DNA of 35,437 nucleotides from Dactylosporangium sucinum (lineage in GTDB: Bacteria; Actinomycetota; Actinomycetes; Mycobacteriales; Micromonosporaceae), in the NCBI RefSeq assembly GCF_014647515.1, contig NZ_BMPI01000097.1, forward strand, positions 1 through 35,437. Direction: 5' to 3'. The translations under genes were made by a program, and so were the position numbers. Below are positions 1-8,193 of this stretch, piece after piece (within the stretch, counting starts at the first letter, position 1; each line of letters opens with the position of its first letter). A model generated the notes under the pieces. That model was not told the origin of the DNA. It worked only from the letters and a program-made list of their open reading frames with translations, and searched no databases.

Positions 1-1
1 A

Positions 2-232
2 CACCGGCAGGCGACGACGAACTTACGACTCAAGGTCCACTACACGAGCTCACCTCCGAGTCTGCTTGGCGCACGAACCCTGAAGGCTACGGACCCGCTG
101 ACCTACTTCTGCATGATGTACAGCGTGGCCAACGAGGTGTCCGCCGAGGCCGCCGGGATGGCTGACGAGCGTGGTCTGGTCCGCTACGACCCGAAGTCGG
201 GTCGCCTTCGGCCGGCACCCGAGGAGCGGTAG
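2..232 (+). CDS. C-terminal end of an unrecognised protein (partial)
   Basis: An open frame runs from the window edge to a TAG at 230-232. From about position 85 it has clean actinobacterial codon use and a protein-like ending, with YSVANEVSAEAAG followed by a short tail containing YDPKSGRLRP. The first 25 or so codons look unlike coding sequence in this frame (a TTA codon, low third-position GC). Frame 1 is also open there and reads as a more ordinary polypeptide up to about position 100, so a frameshift near 85-110 is possible. I do not recognise the family. The gene begins outside the window, so neither its function nor its intactness can be judged. Confidence 0.5.
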   Translation, partial: HRQATTNLRLKVHYTSSPPSLLGARTLKATDPLTYFCMMYSVANEVSAEAAGMADERGLVRYDPKSGRLRPAPEER

Positions 233-295
233 GGAGCGTCACAGCAGGCGTTGTGCCTGGGCTGTGTCATAGAGGCGCGGCGCGCCCGCGTTTGA

Positions 296-369
296 GCAGG
301 TGAGAGCCCCTGTCGCACCTGGTCTTGAAACCGGTGAGGCGCTCCGCGTCTCCGTGGGTTCGACTGCAC
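296..369 (+). other. Degenerate tRNA-like segment (class II, tRNA-Sec/Ser-like)
   Basis: The segment keeps several arms of a long-variable-arm tRNA. There is a D-like hairpin (296-300 with 309-313) and an anticodon-like stem 319-323/330-334 around CTTGAA. A six-pair variable arm follows (336-341 with 347-352), and then a T-loop-like GGTTCGACT at 357-365. The anticodon loop is one base short, the T stem does not close, and no acceptor stem pairs at the ends. It is therefore not a functional tRNA as read. The TGGTCTT...ACCGG...GTTCGACT order recalls bacterial tRNA-Sec or tRNA-Ser. It may be a remnant left by an integration event, or chance. Confidence 0.3.
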
Positions 370-425
370 AAGCACCGCATCCGTGTGCGGGCCGCAGTAT
401 TAGCGGCAACCCCCGGAACGGCTGG

Positions 426-2012
426 TCAGGTGCGGGGTGGGTGGTCTCGTTCTGGGAGGCCGGCCCTTAGCGCCACGCGGTCCAGATAGAAGAGTTGGGT
501 CGCTACGCCCGCCAGCAGCAGGAGTACGAGGAGCGGGAGGGGTAGGAGTTTGCCGTACGGCAGGTGGTCCACGTCGAAGGTCTGTAGGACCTGGATCAGT
601 TGCACGTGGGCGGTCATGTGGTCGGGGACGGCTGCCGTGATGTACGGCCACAGGACGTTCTGGACCTGGGACAGCCAGGTTGCGGCGTAGGCCAGGGCCA
701 GCATCGGGACGGCCGGGAGGATCAGCGGGCTCCACGGGGCCGGGCGGCCCTCCTGCAGCGACACGTCGCGGCGTAGTGCCTGGCCTCTGAACAGTAGCGC
801 CAGGACGAACAGGGCCGGGATCGCCACTCTCGACGGCGGGATCAGCGCCAAGAAGGTGTTCAGGCGGTGCGCCGTCTGGCCGCTGGCGAAGGCGCGCAGC
901 GCCAGCGGGGCCACGCCCACGAACAGGAACAGGCCGAAGGGCAGTAGGAGCCACTCGCTGTGGCGGCCCAGCGGGCGCAGGCCGCTGATGCCGAATGCCG
1001 CCAGGGCCGCCACCGTCACGGCCACGGCCGTCGAGATCAGCGGGGGGACCCAGGTGTTGACCGCGGTCGAGCGGGAGCTCGGTGACTCGTTGGTGATGTT
1101 CGACAGCCACGGCCACAGCGCGGAGAGGGTGACGGCCAGGACCATCAGCAGCAGGATTCCGGTCACCGTCCACGGGGCCGCGGAGCGGGTCGGGGGGTCG
1201 ACCGGGGGGCGCGGGTCCGACTCCAGGCGGAGGCCCGAGCGGATGATCAGCACCGTTGCCAACGCGCCGAAGAGGAGGAGTGGGAGCAGCATGATCACCG
1301 ATGCTGCGGCTCCGACGCCGGGGCGGAAGAAGACCAGGCTCTGCTGTACCGCCGCGCCTGCCGGGGTCTGGTCGGTCCGATCGCCGAAGCCCGCGACGTA
1401 GGAGTACGTGAACTCCTGCAGGCCCGCCGACAATACCGCCAGGACCAGGATCACCGCCGCGACGACGAGCGGCTGCACCAGGCGGCGGCTGCGGAAGGCC
1501 GCCAGGTAGACCAGGGTCGCCGCCGCGACCACGAAGCCGAAGGTGCCGAGCCAGTAGGAGACGCGGGCGCTGGGTTCGTCCTTGAAGTACGAGACGCGCA
1601 GGGCCAGCGCTATGGCCATCGGGGCGTAGGCGGCCAGCGGGATCGTCAGCACCGCCCGCGTCGACGAGCGGCCGATCCGGCCGCTGCGGGAGGCGGCCCA
1701 GGCCAGCAGCGGCGCCAGGATCAGGACGAAGGCCAGCTGTGGTGCGGCCAGGCTGAGGGCGTACAGCAGGTTGTCGCCCAGCCCGGCGTCGAACGCCCGC
1801 GAGTAGTTGTCGAAGCCGGAAGTGGAGCCGGCGGGACTGAACCTGACTCCGGTGAAGGTGCTGAAGCTTGACCGGATTGTCCAGACAGTCGGTTCTACGT
1901 AGGTGATGAGCAGGAGGATGAACGCGGGCAGGACGAGCACGAAGCCGAGGACCGTCTGCCACGCCGGTCGGGCGGGGGCCGGGCGGAGCATGGTGGGCTG
2001 GATGCCGGTCAT
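426..2012 (-). CDS. ABC-type sugar-transporter permease, apparently two fused permease halves
   Basis: About 528 residues with many hydrophobic segments. The N-terminal half begins like a MalF-type permease: a first membrane span at about residues 20-43, then a periplasmic stretch with FDNYSRAFDAG, the usual position before the core permease fold. A charged linker rich in Asp and Pro (DPRPPVDPPTRS) separates a second block starting at another span that resembles a MalG-type permease, with SSRSTAVNTW before its core. The family usually encodes these as two proteins of 280-300 residues. No solute-binding protein or ATPase lies next to it; the upstream neighbour is a thiolase. The ATG at 2012 was chosen because the protein-like sequence starts there; its ribosome site is weak and a second Met lies seven codons on. 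Import of a sugar or similar solute is inferred from the fold only. Confidence 0.75.
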   Translation of the reverse strand: MTGIQPTMLRPAPARPAWQTVLGFVLVLPAFILLLITYVEPTVWTIRSSFSTFTGVRFSPAGSTSGFDNYSRAFDAGLGDNLLYALSLAAPQLAFVLILAPLLAWAASRSGRIGRSSTRAVLTIPLAAYAPMAIALALRVSYFKDEPSARVSYWLGTFGFVVAAATLVYLAAFRSRRLVQPLVVAAVILVLAVLSAGLQEFTYSYVAGFGDRTDQTPAGAAVQQSLVFFRPGVGAAASVIMLLPLLLFGALATVLIIRSGLRLESDPRPPVDPPTRSAAPWTVTGILLLMVLAVTLSALWPWLSNITNESPSSRSTAVNTWVPPLISTAVAVTVAALAAFGISGLRPLGRHSEWLLLPFGLFLFVGVAPLALRAFASGQTAHRLNTFLALIPPSRVAIPALFVLALLFRGQALRRDVSLQEGRPAPWSPLILPAVPMLALAYAATWLSQVQNVLWPYITAAVPDHMTAHVQLIQVLQTFDVDHLPYGKLLPLPLLVLLLLAGVATQLFYLDRVALRAGLPERDHPPRT

Positions 2013-2074
2013 GCTCCGAGGATATTGGCGACCACCGCTCGCCGCCTGCGGAAGGAGAGCGGACGAGGACAACC

Positions 2075-2113
2075 GCGAGGACAGCGGGCGAGGACAGCGG
2101 GCGAGGACAGCGG
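2075..2113. repeat. Three perfect tandem copies of a 13-bp unit
   Basis: GCGAGGACAGCGG occurs three times head to tail at 2075-2087, 2088-2100 and 2101-2113, with a degraded copy just before. It lies in the 176-bp gap between the end of the thiolase gene and the start of the permease gene, both on the minus strand, so it would sit in the permease leader or promoter region. The unit length is not a multiple of three and no gene covers it. Confidence 0.85.
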
Positions 2114-2188
2114 GCAAAAGACAGCCGCAACGACGGCCAGCAACCAGCAACCACAGCGGCGCAGGACAGCCGCGCGGCCCCCAGCGAC

Positions 2189-3463
2189 CTAGCGGCTCAG
2201 GATCGCCGTCACGCCCTGCCCGCCAGCAGCACAGATGGAGATCAAGCCGCGGCCCGAACCGCGCTCCGAAAGCAGCTTCGCCAGCGTCGCCACGATCCGG
2301 CCGCCCGTCGCCGCGAACGGGTGACCCACGGCCAGCGACGAACCGTTGACGTTCAGCCGCGACCGGTCGATCGCGCCGAGCGGCTCGTCCAGGCCGAGCC
2401 GCTCCTTGCAGAACGCCGGGTCCTCCCAGGCCTTCAGCGTCGCCAGCACCTGCGACGCGAACGCCTCGTGGATCTCGTAGAAGTCGAAGTCCTGCAGCTT
2501 GAGGCCGGCGCGGGCGAGCATGCGCGGGACCGCGTACGCCGGGGCCATCAGCAGGCCGTCGGCGCCGTGCACGAAGTCGACCGCCGCCGTTTCCGCCGTG
2601 TCGAAGTATGCCAATACCGGCAGGTTCCGCGCGGCCGCCCATGCCTCGGACGCCAGCAGTACCACCGCCGCCCCATCGGTCAGCGGGGAGGAGTTCCCGG
2701 CCGTCATCGTGGCCGACGGCCCGCGGCCGAAGGCCGGCTTCAGCGAGCCCAGCTTGGCCAGCGACGTGTCCGGGCGCAGGTTCTGGTCGCGGGCGAGCCC
2801 GAGGTACGGCGTGATGAGATCGTCGAAGAAGCCGCGCTCGTAGGCGGCGGCGAGCTGCAGGTGCGAGGCGAGGGCGAGCGCGTCCTGGTCGCCGCGCGTG
2901 ATGCCGAAGTCGACCGCGGTGAGCGCGGCCGAGTCGCCCATCGAGAGGCCGGTGCGCGGCTCGGCGTTGCGCGGGATGTCCGGTTTGAGCTGCGTGGGGC
3001 GGAGCTTGCCGACGGCGCGCAGCCGGGCGCCGACCGAGCGGGCCCGGTTGAGCTCCATGAAGATGCGCCGCATGTCCTCGTTGACACCCAGGGGCGCGTC
3101 GGAGGTGGTGTCGACGCCGCCGGCGATGCCGGCCTCGATCTGGCCGAGCGCGATCTTGTTCGCCACCAGGATCGCGGCCTCCAGGCCGGTCCCGCAGGCC
3201 TGCTGCACATCGTAGGCCGGCGTGCGCGGGTCGAGCCGCGACCCGAGCACCGACTCGCGCGTGAGGTTGAAGTCGCGGCTGTGCTTGAGCACCGCACCCG
3301 CCGCGACCTCGCCGAGCCGCTCCCCGGCCAGCCCGAACCGAGCAACAAGTCCGTCTATGGCGGCGGTCAGCATGTCCTGGTTTGATGCAGTGGCATAGGC
3401 GCTGCCTGAGCGCGCAAAGGGAATGCGGTTACCGCCGACGATCGCTACCCGGACCGGGGCCAT
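2189..3463 (-). CDS. fadA2: Acetyl-CoA C-acetyltransferase (thiolase), FadA2/FadI type
   Basis: A 424-residue thiolase of normal length, which cleaves or forms 3-ketoacyl-CoA with CoA. The nucleophile is Cys90 in QQACGTG. The C-terminal half carries EIHEAFA with His332, then NVNGSSLAVGHPFAATGG with His381, and the second catalytic Cys411 in CAAGGQGV. The ATG at 3463 follows a strong AAGGAGA on the minus strand. It diverges from fabG4-htdX. The same three-gene arrangement (fadA2 opposite fabG4-htdX) is known in Mycobacterium tuberculosis, which supports the symbol. A role in beta-oxidation or reversible chain elongation is inferred. The shared gap of 92 bp holds a palindrome that may control both directions. 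Confidence 0.95.
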   Translation of the reverse strand: MAPVRVAIVGGNRIPFARSGSAYATASNQDMLTAAIDGLVARFGLAGERLGEVAAGAVLKHSRDFNLTRESVLGSRLDPRTPAYDVQQACGTGLEAAILVANKIALGQIEAGIAGGVDTTSDAPLGVNEDMRRIFMELNRARSVGARLRAVGKLRPTQLKPDIPRNAEPRTGLSMGDSAALTAVDFGITRGDQDALALASHLQLAAAYERGFFDDLITPYLGLARDQNLRPDTSLAKLGSLKPAFGRGPSATMTAGNSSPLTDGAAVVLLASEAWAAARNLPVLAYFDTAETAAVDFVHGADGLLMAPAYAVPRMLARAGLKLQDFDFYEIHEAFASQVLATLKAWEDPAFCKERLGLDEPLGAIDRSRLNVNGSSLAVGHPFAATGGRIVATLAKLLSERGSGRGLISICAAGGQGVTAILSR

Positions 3464-3498
3464 CGGTGTCTCCTTCTCGACGCGTCAGGGCATCCTAG

Positions 3499-3528
3499 GC
3501 GCTAGCCTACTCGTGAGTAGGTTAGCGC
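3499..3528. promoter_or_regulatory. 30-bp inverted repeat, candidate TetR-type operator
   Basis: Two 14-bp arms, GCGCTAGCCTACTC at 3499-3512 and GAGTAGGTTAGCGC at 3515-3528, surround a GT centre and match at 13 of 14 positions. The palindrome is in the middle of the 92-bp gap between the divergent thiolase and fabG4 genes, where one dimer or pair of dimers could repress both promoters. TetR-family regulators of actinobacterial fatty-acid genes use sites of this symmetry; which regulator acts here is unknown and none is encoded nearby. Confidence 0.6.
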
Positions 3529-3555
3529 GATTGTTGTGACTGGGGAGGCACTGCA

Positions 3556-4872
3556 ATGACCGATCGCTACGCCAGCTTCGCCCACTCGGGCGCCGGACGG
3601 TTCTTCGTGAAACGGCTCGGCCTGCCCGACCCGCCCCGTTTGCGCCGGTACCGACCGGGTGATCCGGTGCTCGCCGGGCCGGTCGTGATCGGCGGGACCG
3701 GGCGCCTCAACGCGCCAATCAGCAAGATCATCGAGACCCTGCCGAAACCGTCCGAGTCCGACCGCAACGCCGCACTGATCTTCGATGCCACCGCGATCGC
3801 GGACAGCGGAGGGCTGCGCTCGCTGTACGACTTCTTCCACCCCGTGATCCGCACGCTGGCCTCCTCCGGACGGGTGATCGTGCTCGGCAGCCCGCCCGAG
3901 CTGTGCGCCAGCGCGCGGGAGGCGACCGCCCAGCGCGCGCTGGAGGGGTTCGTCCGCTCGGTCGCCAAGGAGGTCGGCCACGGCACGACGGCGCAGCTCG
4001 TGTACGTCGCGCCGGGCGCCGAGGACGCGGTCGAGTCGACGCTGCGGTTCCTGCTGTCGGGCCGCTCGGCGTACGTGTCGGGCCAGGTCGTGCGCATCGG
4101 GCCGGCCAGCGTCGACCTGCCCGACGACTGGGAGCAGCCGCTCGTCGGCAAGACCGCGATCGTCACCGGCGCCGCCCGCGGCATCGGCGCGGCCATCGCC
4201 GAGGTGCTCACGCGCGACGGGGCCCACGTCGTCTGCCTGGACGTCCCGGCCGCCGGCGAGGAGCTGACCCGGGTCGCCAACGACCTCAAGGGCACCGCGC
4301 TGCAGCTCGACCTGACCGCCGACGACGCACCGCGGCGGCTGGCCGACTTCATCGCGACCCGGCACGTGCACGCCGACGTGTTCGTCCACAACGCCGGGAT
4401 CACCCGCGACAAGACCCTCGGCCGGATGGACGAGGGGCAGTGGCAGTCGGTGCTCGACGTCAACCTGACCAGCCAGGAGCGGATCAACGACGTGCTGCTC
4501 GCCGAGAACCTGCTCGGCGGCAACGGGCGGATCGTCACCGTCTCGTCGGTGTCGGGCATCGCCGGCAACCGCGGCCAGACCAACTACGCGACCTCGAAGG
4601 CCGGCGTCATCGGCATCGTCGAGTCCAGCGCGGCCGCCGTCGCCGCCCGCGGGCTCACGCTCAACGCGGTCGCGCCCGGCTTCATCGAGACCAAGATGAC
4701 CGCGGCCATGCCCATGTTCATCCGCGAGGCCGGCCGCCGGATGAACAGCATGTCCCAGGGCGGCCTGCCGGTCGACGTGGCCGAGACGATCGCTTGGCTG
4801 GCCAACCCGGCCTCCGGCGGGGTCAGCGGCAACGTCATCCGGGTCTGCGGCCAGAGCCTGCTGGGGGCGTGA
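3556..4872 (+). CDS. fabG4: 3-oxoacyl-(ACP/CoA) reductase, high-molecular-weight FabG4 type
   Basis: A 438-residue short-chain dehydrogenase with an extra N-terminal flavodoxin-like half (about residues 1-190), as in mycobacterial FabG4 and unlike the 250-residue FabG. The catalytic half has the nucleotide-binding TGAARGIG at 204-211, HNAG at 278-281, Asn303, Ser331, Tyr344 and Lys348 in NYATSK. These residues reduce a 3-ketoacyl chain to the 3-hydroxy form with NAD(P)H. A GGGGAGG ribosome site precedes the ATG. The stop overlaps the htdX start by one base (TGATG), so the two are translated together. With the adjacent MaoC hydratase and divergent thiolase it forms a reductase-hydratase-thiolase set. 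Confidence 0.95.
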   Translation: MTDRYASFAHSGAGRFFVKRLGLPDPPRLRRYRPGDPVLAGPVVIGGTGRLNAPISKIIETLPKPSESDRNAALIFDATAIADSGGLRSLYDFFHPVIRTLASSGRVIVLGSPPELCASAREATAQRALEGFVRSVAKEVGHGTTAQLVYVAPGAEDAVESTLRFLLSGRSAYVSGQVVRIGPASVDLPDDWEQPLVGKTAIVTGAARGIGAAIAEVLTRDGAHVVCLDVPAAGEELTRVANDLKGTALQLDLTADDAPRRLADFIATRHVHADVFVHNAGITRDKTLGRMDEGQWQSVLDVNLTSQERINDVLLAENLLGGNGRIVTVSSVSGIAGNRGQTNYATSKAGVIGIVESSAAAVAARGLTLNAVAPGFIETKMTAAMPMFIREAGRRMNSMSQGGLPVDVAETIAWLANPASGGVSGNVIRVCGQSLLGA

Positions 4873-5720
4873 TGCGGCTGGAACTCGAGCGGGCGCCGGC
4901 GCTGGGCCCGCTCTACCGGTCGGCCGCGCTGCGCAGGAGCACGGCGAGGGAGCCGCGGCTGCCCGACGTCGAGCTGGTCCTGCGCGGCGTGCGCACCGAC
5001 CGCGAGCACCTGGCGGCGTACGACCGGGTGTGCGGCTTCCGCCTCGGCGACACGCTGCCGGCCACGTACCCCCACGTGCTCGCGTTCCCGCTGGCCCTGC
5101 GGCTGATGACCGCCGGCGAGTTCCCGTTCCCGCTGCTCGGGCTGGTGCACGTGGCGAACGAGATCCGCGTGCACCGGCCGCTGCGGGCTTCGGACGCGTT
5201 TGATCTGGCGGTACGGGCGGAGGCCCTGCGCCCGCACGACCGGGGCACCCAACTGGACGTCGTCGCGACCGCCACGATCGGCGAAGAGGTCGTCTGGTCC
5301 GGCCGTTCGACGTACCTGCGCCGTACCGCCGGATCCAAGAGCGCGAAGAAGGAGGCAACGGAGCCCGTCCCGGCCCGCTCGGTCTGGCGGGTCCCGAAGC
5401 GGACCGGCCCCGACTACGCGGCGGTCTCCGGCGACCGGAACCCGATCCACACCTCGCGGCTGCTCGCCAAGGCGTTCGGCTTCCCGCGCACCATCGCGCA
5501 CGGCATGTGGACGAAGGCGCGGTGCCTCGCCGCGCTGGAGGGCCGGCTGCCCGACGCCTACGCCGTCCGGGTGTCGTTCAAGCTTCCGATCCTGCTCCCG
5601 GCGGACGTCGGCTTCGACGCCGCGACCAATGGTGACGAATGGGCGATCTCCGTGTGGGACGTCCGGACAGGTAAACCGCATCTGAACGGAACGGTCGACA
5701 CTGCAGGGGCGACGCCATAA
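4872..5720 (+). CDS. htdX: MaoC-family (3R)-hydroxyacyl thioester dehydratase
   Basis: 282 residues, close to the length of mycobacterial HtdX, with a double-hotdog layout. The N-terminal half is a degenerate hotdog. The C-terminal half holds the hydratase-2 motif YAAVSGDRNPIH with Asp188, Asn190 and His193, which hydrates or dehydrates 2-enoyl/(3R)-hydroxyacyl thioesters. Its ATG overlaps the stop of fabG4 by one base. Product and substrate follow in order: FabG4 would make the (3R)-hydroxyacyl thioester and this enzyme would remove water. CoA versus ACP as carrier cannot be told from the sequence. Confidence 0.92.
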   Translation: MRLELERAPALGPLYRSAALRRSTAREPRLPDVELVLRGVRTDREHLAAYDRVCGFRLGDTLPATYPHVLAFPLALRLMTAGEFPFPLLGLVHVANEIRVHRPLRASDAFDLAVRAEALRPHDRGTQLDVVATATIGEEVVWSGRSTYLRRTAGSKSAKKEATEPVPARSVWRVPKRTGPDYAAVSGDRNPIHTSRLLAKAFGFPRTIAHGMWTKARCLAALEGRLPDAYAVRVSFKLPILLPADVGFDAATNGDEWAISVWDVRTGKPHLNGTVDTAGATP

Positions 5721-5789
5721 CATTGTGCCGCCGCACGGCCCGATGCCTGCCAGTGCGCCCAGTTCACCGTTTCGGGGGGCTCGAGAAGC

Positions 5790-8174
5790 ATGCAGACGCC
5801 AACCGGGGCGACCGTCGCGGAGCGTGGCGAACCCGTGACGGACGGGTCGCCGGGCGAACGGTCGCGCAGCCTGCCGCTCGTCGGCTGGCTGCCTCCGGCG
5901 ATCCTTCTTGTCGCCACGTTCGCGGTGTTGTGGTTCTACGAAGTCCCGCCCGCGACGACGGCGATCTTCCTGCTGTACCTCGGCCTCGGCATCACCCTGC
6001 CGGGCACCCTCTGGTGGCGGTTCTTCCACCGCGGCAAGGGCTGGTTCGTCGCGGACGTCGCCGCCGGCCTGGCGCTCGGCTACGTCGGCGAGGTGTTCTG
6101 CTACGTGGCCGCCCGCTGGGTCGGCCTGCCCCTGCTGGTGCTCGCCTGGCCGCTCGCGACCGTCGCGGTGTTCCTGGCGGTTCCCGGGCTCCGGCGGTAC
6201 TGGCGCGGCTCCCCCGACGCCGAGCGCCCCCCGCTGCCGTGGCAGTGGGCACTCACCGGGATCGCCGGCCTGATCCTGCTGTGGAGCTGCAAGTTCTACC
6301 GCGTCTACGGCCTGCGGTTCCCGTACAACTCCACCCCGGACACCGACTCGACCTTCCACTTGGCGCTCGTCGGCGAGGCCAAGCACCACATGCCGATGGT
6401 CGTGCCGTGGATCACCGACGAGCCGCTCTACTACCACTGGTTCGTCTACCCGGAGATGGCGGCGACCAGCTGGGTCACCGGCATCGAGCCCGCCGTCCTG
6501 CTGTTGCGCCTGTCGATGCTGCCGATGCTCATGGCGTTCGCGGTGCTCGTCGCGGTGCTCGCCCGCAAGCTCACCGGCGGCTGGTGGACCGGCGTCGCGG
6601 CCGCGGTCGTGACGCTCTTCGTGCTCGCGCCGAACCCGTTCGGGTGGCACATGCTGCCGGCGTACGAGAAGCTGGCCTTCAGTCCGCTGGAGGACGGCTC
6701 GTCGCTGCGCCTGACGGTGTGGTCCGGGCCGACGCAGACCTTCGGCGCGCTGCTGTTCGTGCCGGTGATGCTGGTGCTGGTCGACCGGCTCCGCGAGACG
6801 GTCCGGCAGAGCGACCGCCGCGGGTGGGTGCTGCTGGCGATCCTGCTCGCCGGCGTGATGGGCGGCAAGGCGACCTACCTGCCGCTGCTGGTGTGCGGGC
6901 TGCTGCTGGTGCTTGCGGTGGAGCTCGTGTTCCGTCGCCGGCTGCACGGCGGCGCGCTGATCGCGCTCGGGCTGACCGGCGTCGCGTTCGCGTACTCCCA
7001 GCTCGTGCTGTTCGGCTCGACCAGCCAGGGCAGCGGCTTCAACGCGCTCAACGTCGTGGTGACCAGCCCGCTGGGCATGACGACGCAGTATGTGGCCTTC
7101 CTGCCGCAGGACCACCTGAACCTGCTGGCCTTCCTCACGATCTTCGGCTGGTGCTGCGTCTGGGCCGGCCTGCTGGGCCTCTTCCGCCGCTCGGCGCGCT
7201 CGCCCGAGATCATGGTGATGCTCGGCATCGGGCTCAGCGGCGCCGGCGCCACCATGCTGACCGGCCAGTCGGGCGACAGCCAGCGGTTCTTCATCGAGGC
7301 CGCCCGGCCCTACATCTCGGTCGCCGCGGTCGTCGGCCTGGCCGCGCTGCTTCCGGCCGGCCGGATGACCTGGAAGCGCGGCGCGGCCCTGCTCGGCAGC
7401 GCGGTCCTCGGCATCATCGCGGTCCAGCTCGTCCAGGCCCACGGCCGCACCACGATCCCAACCCGGAACAGGATGCCCAACGAGGGCGCGTGGCGGCACG
7501 AGATCGTCGCCCCCTACGCGCAGCTCGGCCTGGCCGCCGCGCTGTTCCTGGCCGCGCTCGTGGTCGCCGCGGTGCTGCTGCGCCGGCGCGGCTGGTCGTT
7601 CGGGTTCGGCACCGCGCTGGCGCTGACCGTGGCCCTGCTCGCCGGCTACGGCCTGAACACGAGCATCGAGAACTACAACCTGATCGCGCGGGAGTCCAGG
7701 GCGGACGGCTGGCGCAACGTCGTGCAGGGCACCCAGATCGTCGGCGAGGGCACGCTGGAGGCCGGCCGCTGGCTGCGCGACCACTCCGATGCCGACGACC
7801 TGGTCGCCACCAACGCGCACTGCCTCATGTGGGAGGGCAAGTGCAGCGACCTGCACTTCTCCATGACGGCGTACAGCGAGCGCCGCATGCTCGTCGAGGG
7901 CTGGGGCTTCTCGACGACGGCCCACGAGGAGGCGGCGCGGCTCGGCGAGTGGGTCGGCTACATCCCCTACTGGCGGCCGGAGATCCTGGCCGACAACGAT
8001 GCCGTCTTCAAGGACCCGACCGCCGAGAATGTCGCTACGCTGCGTGACCGCTACGGCGTGCGGTGGCTGTTCGTCGACGAGTCGCAGGGCGGGGTTTCAC
8101 CGAAACTGGGAACGTTCGCCACCGAGCGTTACCGGTCGGGCCCCTGCGTCGTATACCAATTGGCCCCGTCCTGA
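5790..8174 (+). CDS. Large polytopic membrane protein, GT-C glycosyltransferase-like
   Basis: 794 residues with about a dozen membrane spans in the first 620 residues and a soluble C-terminal part of roughly 150 residues. An extracytoplasmic loop after the fourth or fifth span contains PDTDSTFHLAL and DEPLYYHWFVYPE. Acidic residues in such early loops are typical of GT-C enzymes, which use polyprenyl-phosphate sugars outside the membrane. The C-terminal part has DLVATNAHC and MTAYSERR, again like predicted GT-C families. A GGGGGG stretch sits 10 bases before the ATG. It is followed after 19 bases by wecE and then gtrA, so a glycan-modifying role fits. I infer the function from topology and neighbours; no exact family is recognised. 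Confidence 0.75.
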   Translation: MQTPTGATVAERGEPVTDGSPGERSRSLPLVGWLPPAILLVATFAVLWFYEVPPATTAIFLLYLGLGITLPGTLWWRFFHRGKGWFVADVAAGLALGYVGEVFCYVAARWVGLPLLVLAWPLATVAVFLAVPGLRRYWRGSPDAERPPLPWQWALTGIAGLILLWSCKFYRVYGLRFPYNSTPDTDSTFHLALVGEAKHHMPMVVPWITDEPLYYHWFVYPEMAATSWVTGIEPAVLLLRLSMLPMLMAFAVLVAVLARKLTGGWWTGVAAAVVTLFVLAPNPFGWHMLPAYEKLAFSPLEDGSSLRLTVWSGPTQTFGALLFVPVMLVLVDRLRETVRQSDRRGWVLLAILLAGVMGGKATYLPLLVCGLLLVLAVELVFRRRLHGGALIALGLTGVAFAYSQLVLFGSTSQGSGFNALNVVVTSPLGMTTQYVAFLPQDHLNLLAFLTIFGWCCVWAGLLGLFRRSARSPEIMVMLGIGLSGAGATMLTGQSGDSQRFFIEAARPYISVAAVVGLAALLPAGRMTWKRGAALLGSAVLGIIAVQLVQAHGRTTIPTRNRMPNEGAWRHEIVAPYAQLGLAAALFLAALVVAAVLLRRRGWSFGFGTALALTVALLAGYGLNTSIENYNLIARESRADGWRNVVQGTQIVGEGTLEAGRWLRDHSDADDLVATNAHCLMWEGKCSDLHFSMTAYSERRMLVEGWGFSTTAHEEAARLGEWVGYIPYWRPEILADNDAVFKDPTAENVATLRDRYGVRWLFVDESQGGVSPKLGTFATERYRSGPCVVYQLAPS

Positions 8175-8193
8175 CGTTAGGTAGGCTCCAGCA

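Noticed and set aside
4584..7925. 1113-codon minus-strand open frame
   Set aside because: Antisense to fabG4, htdX and the GT-C-like gene; no domain motif and strongly biased composition.
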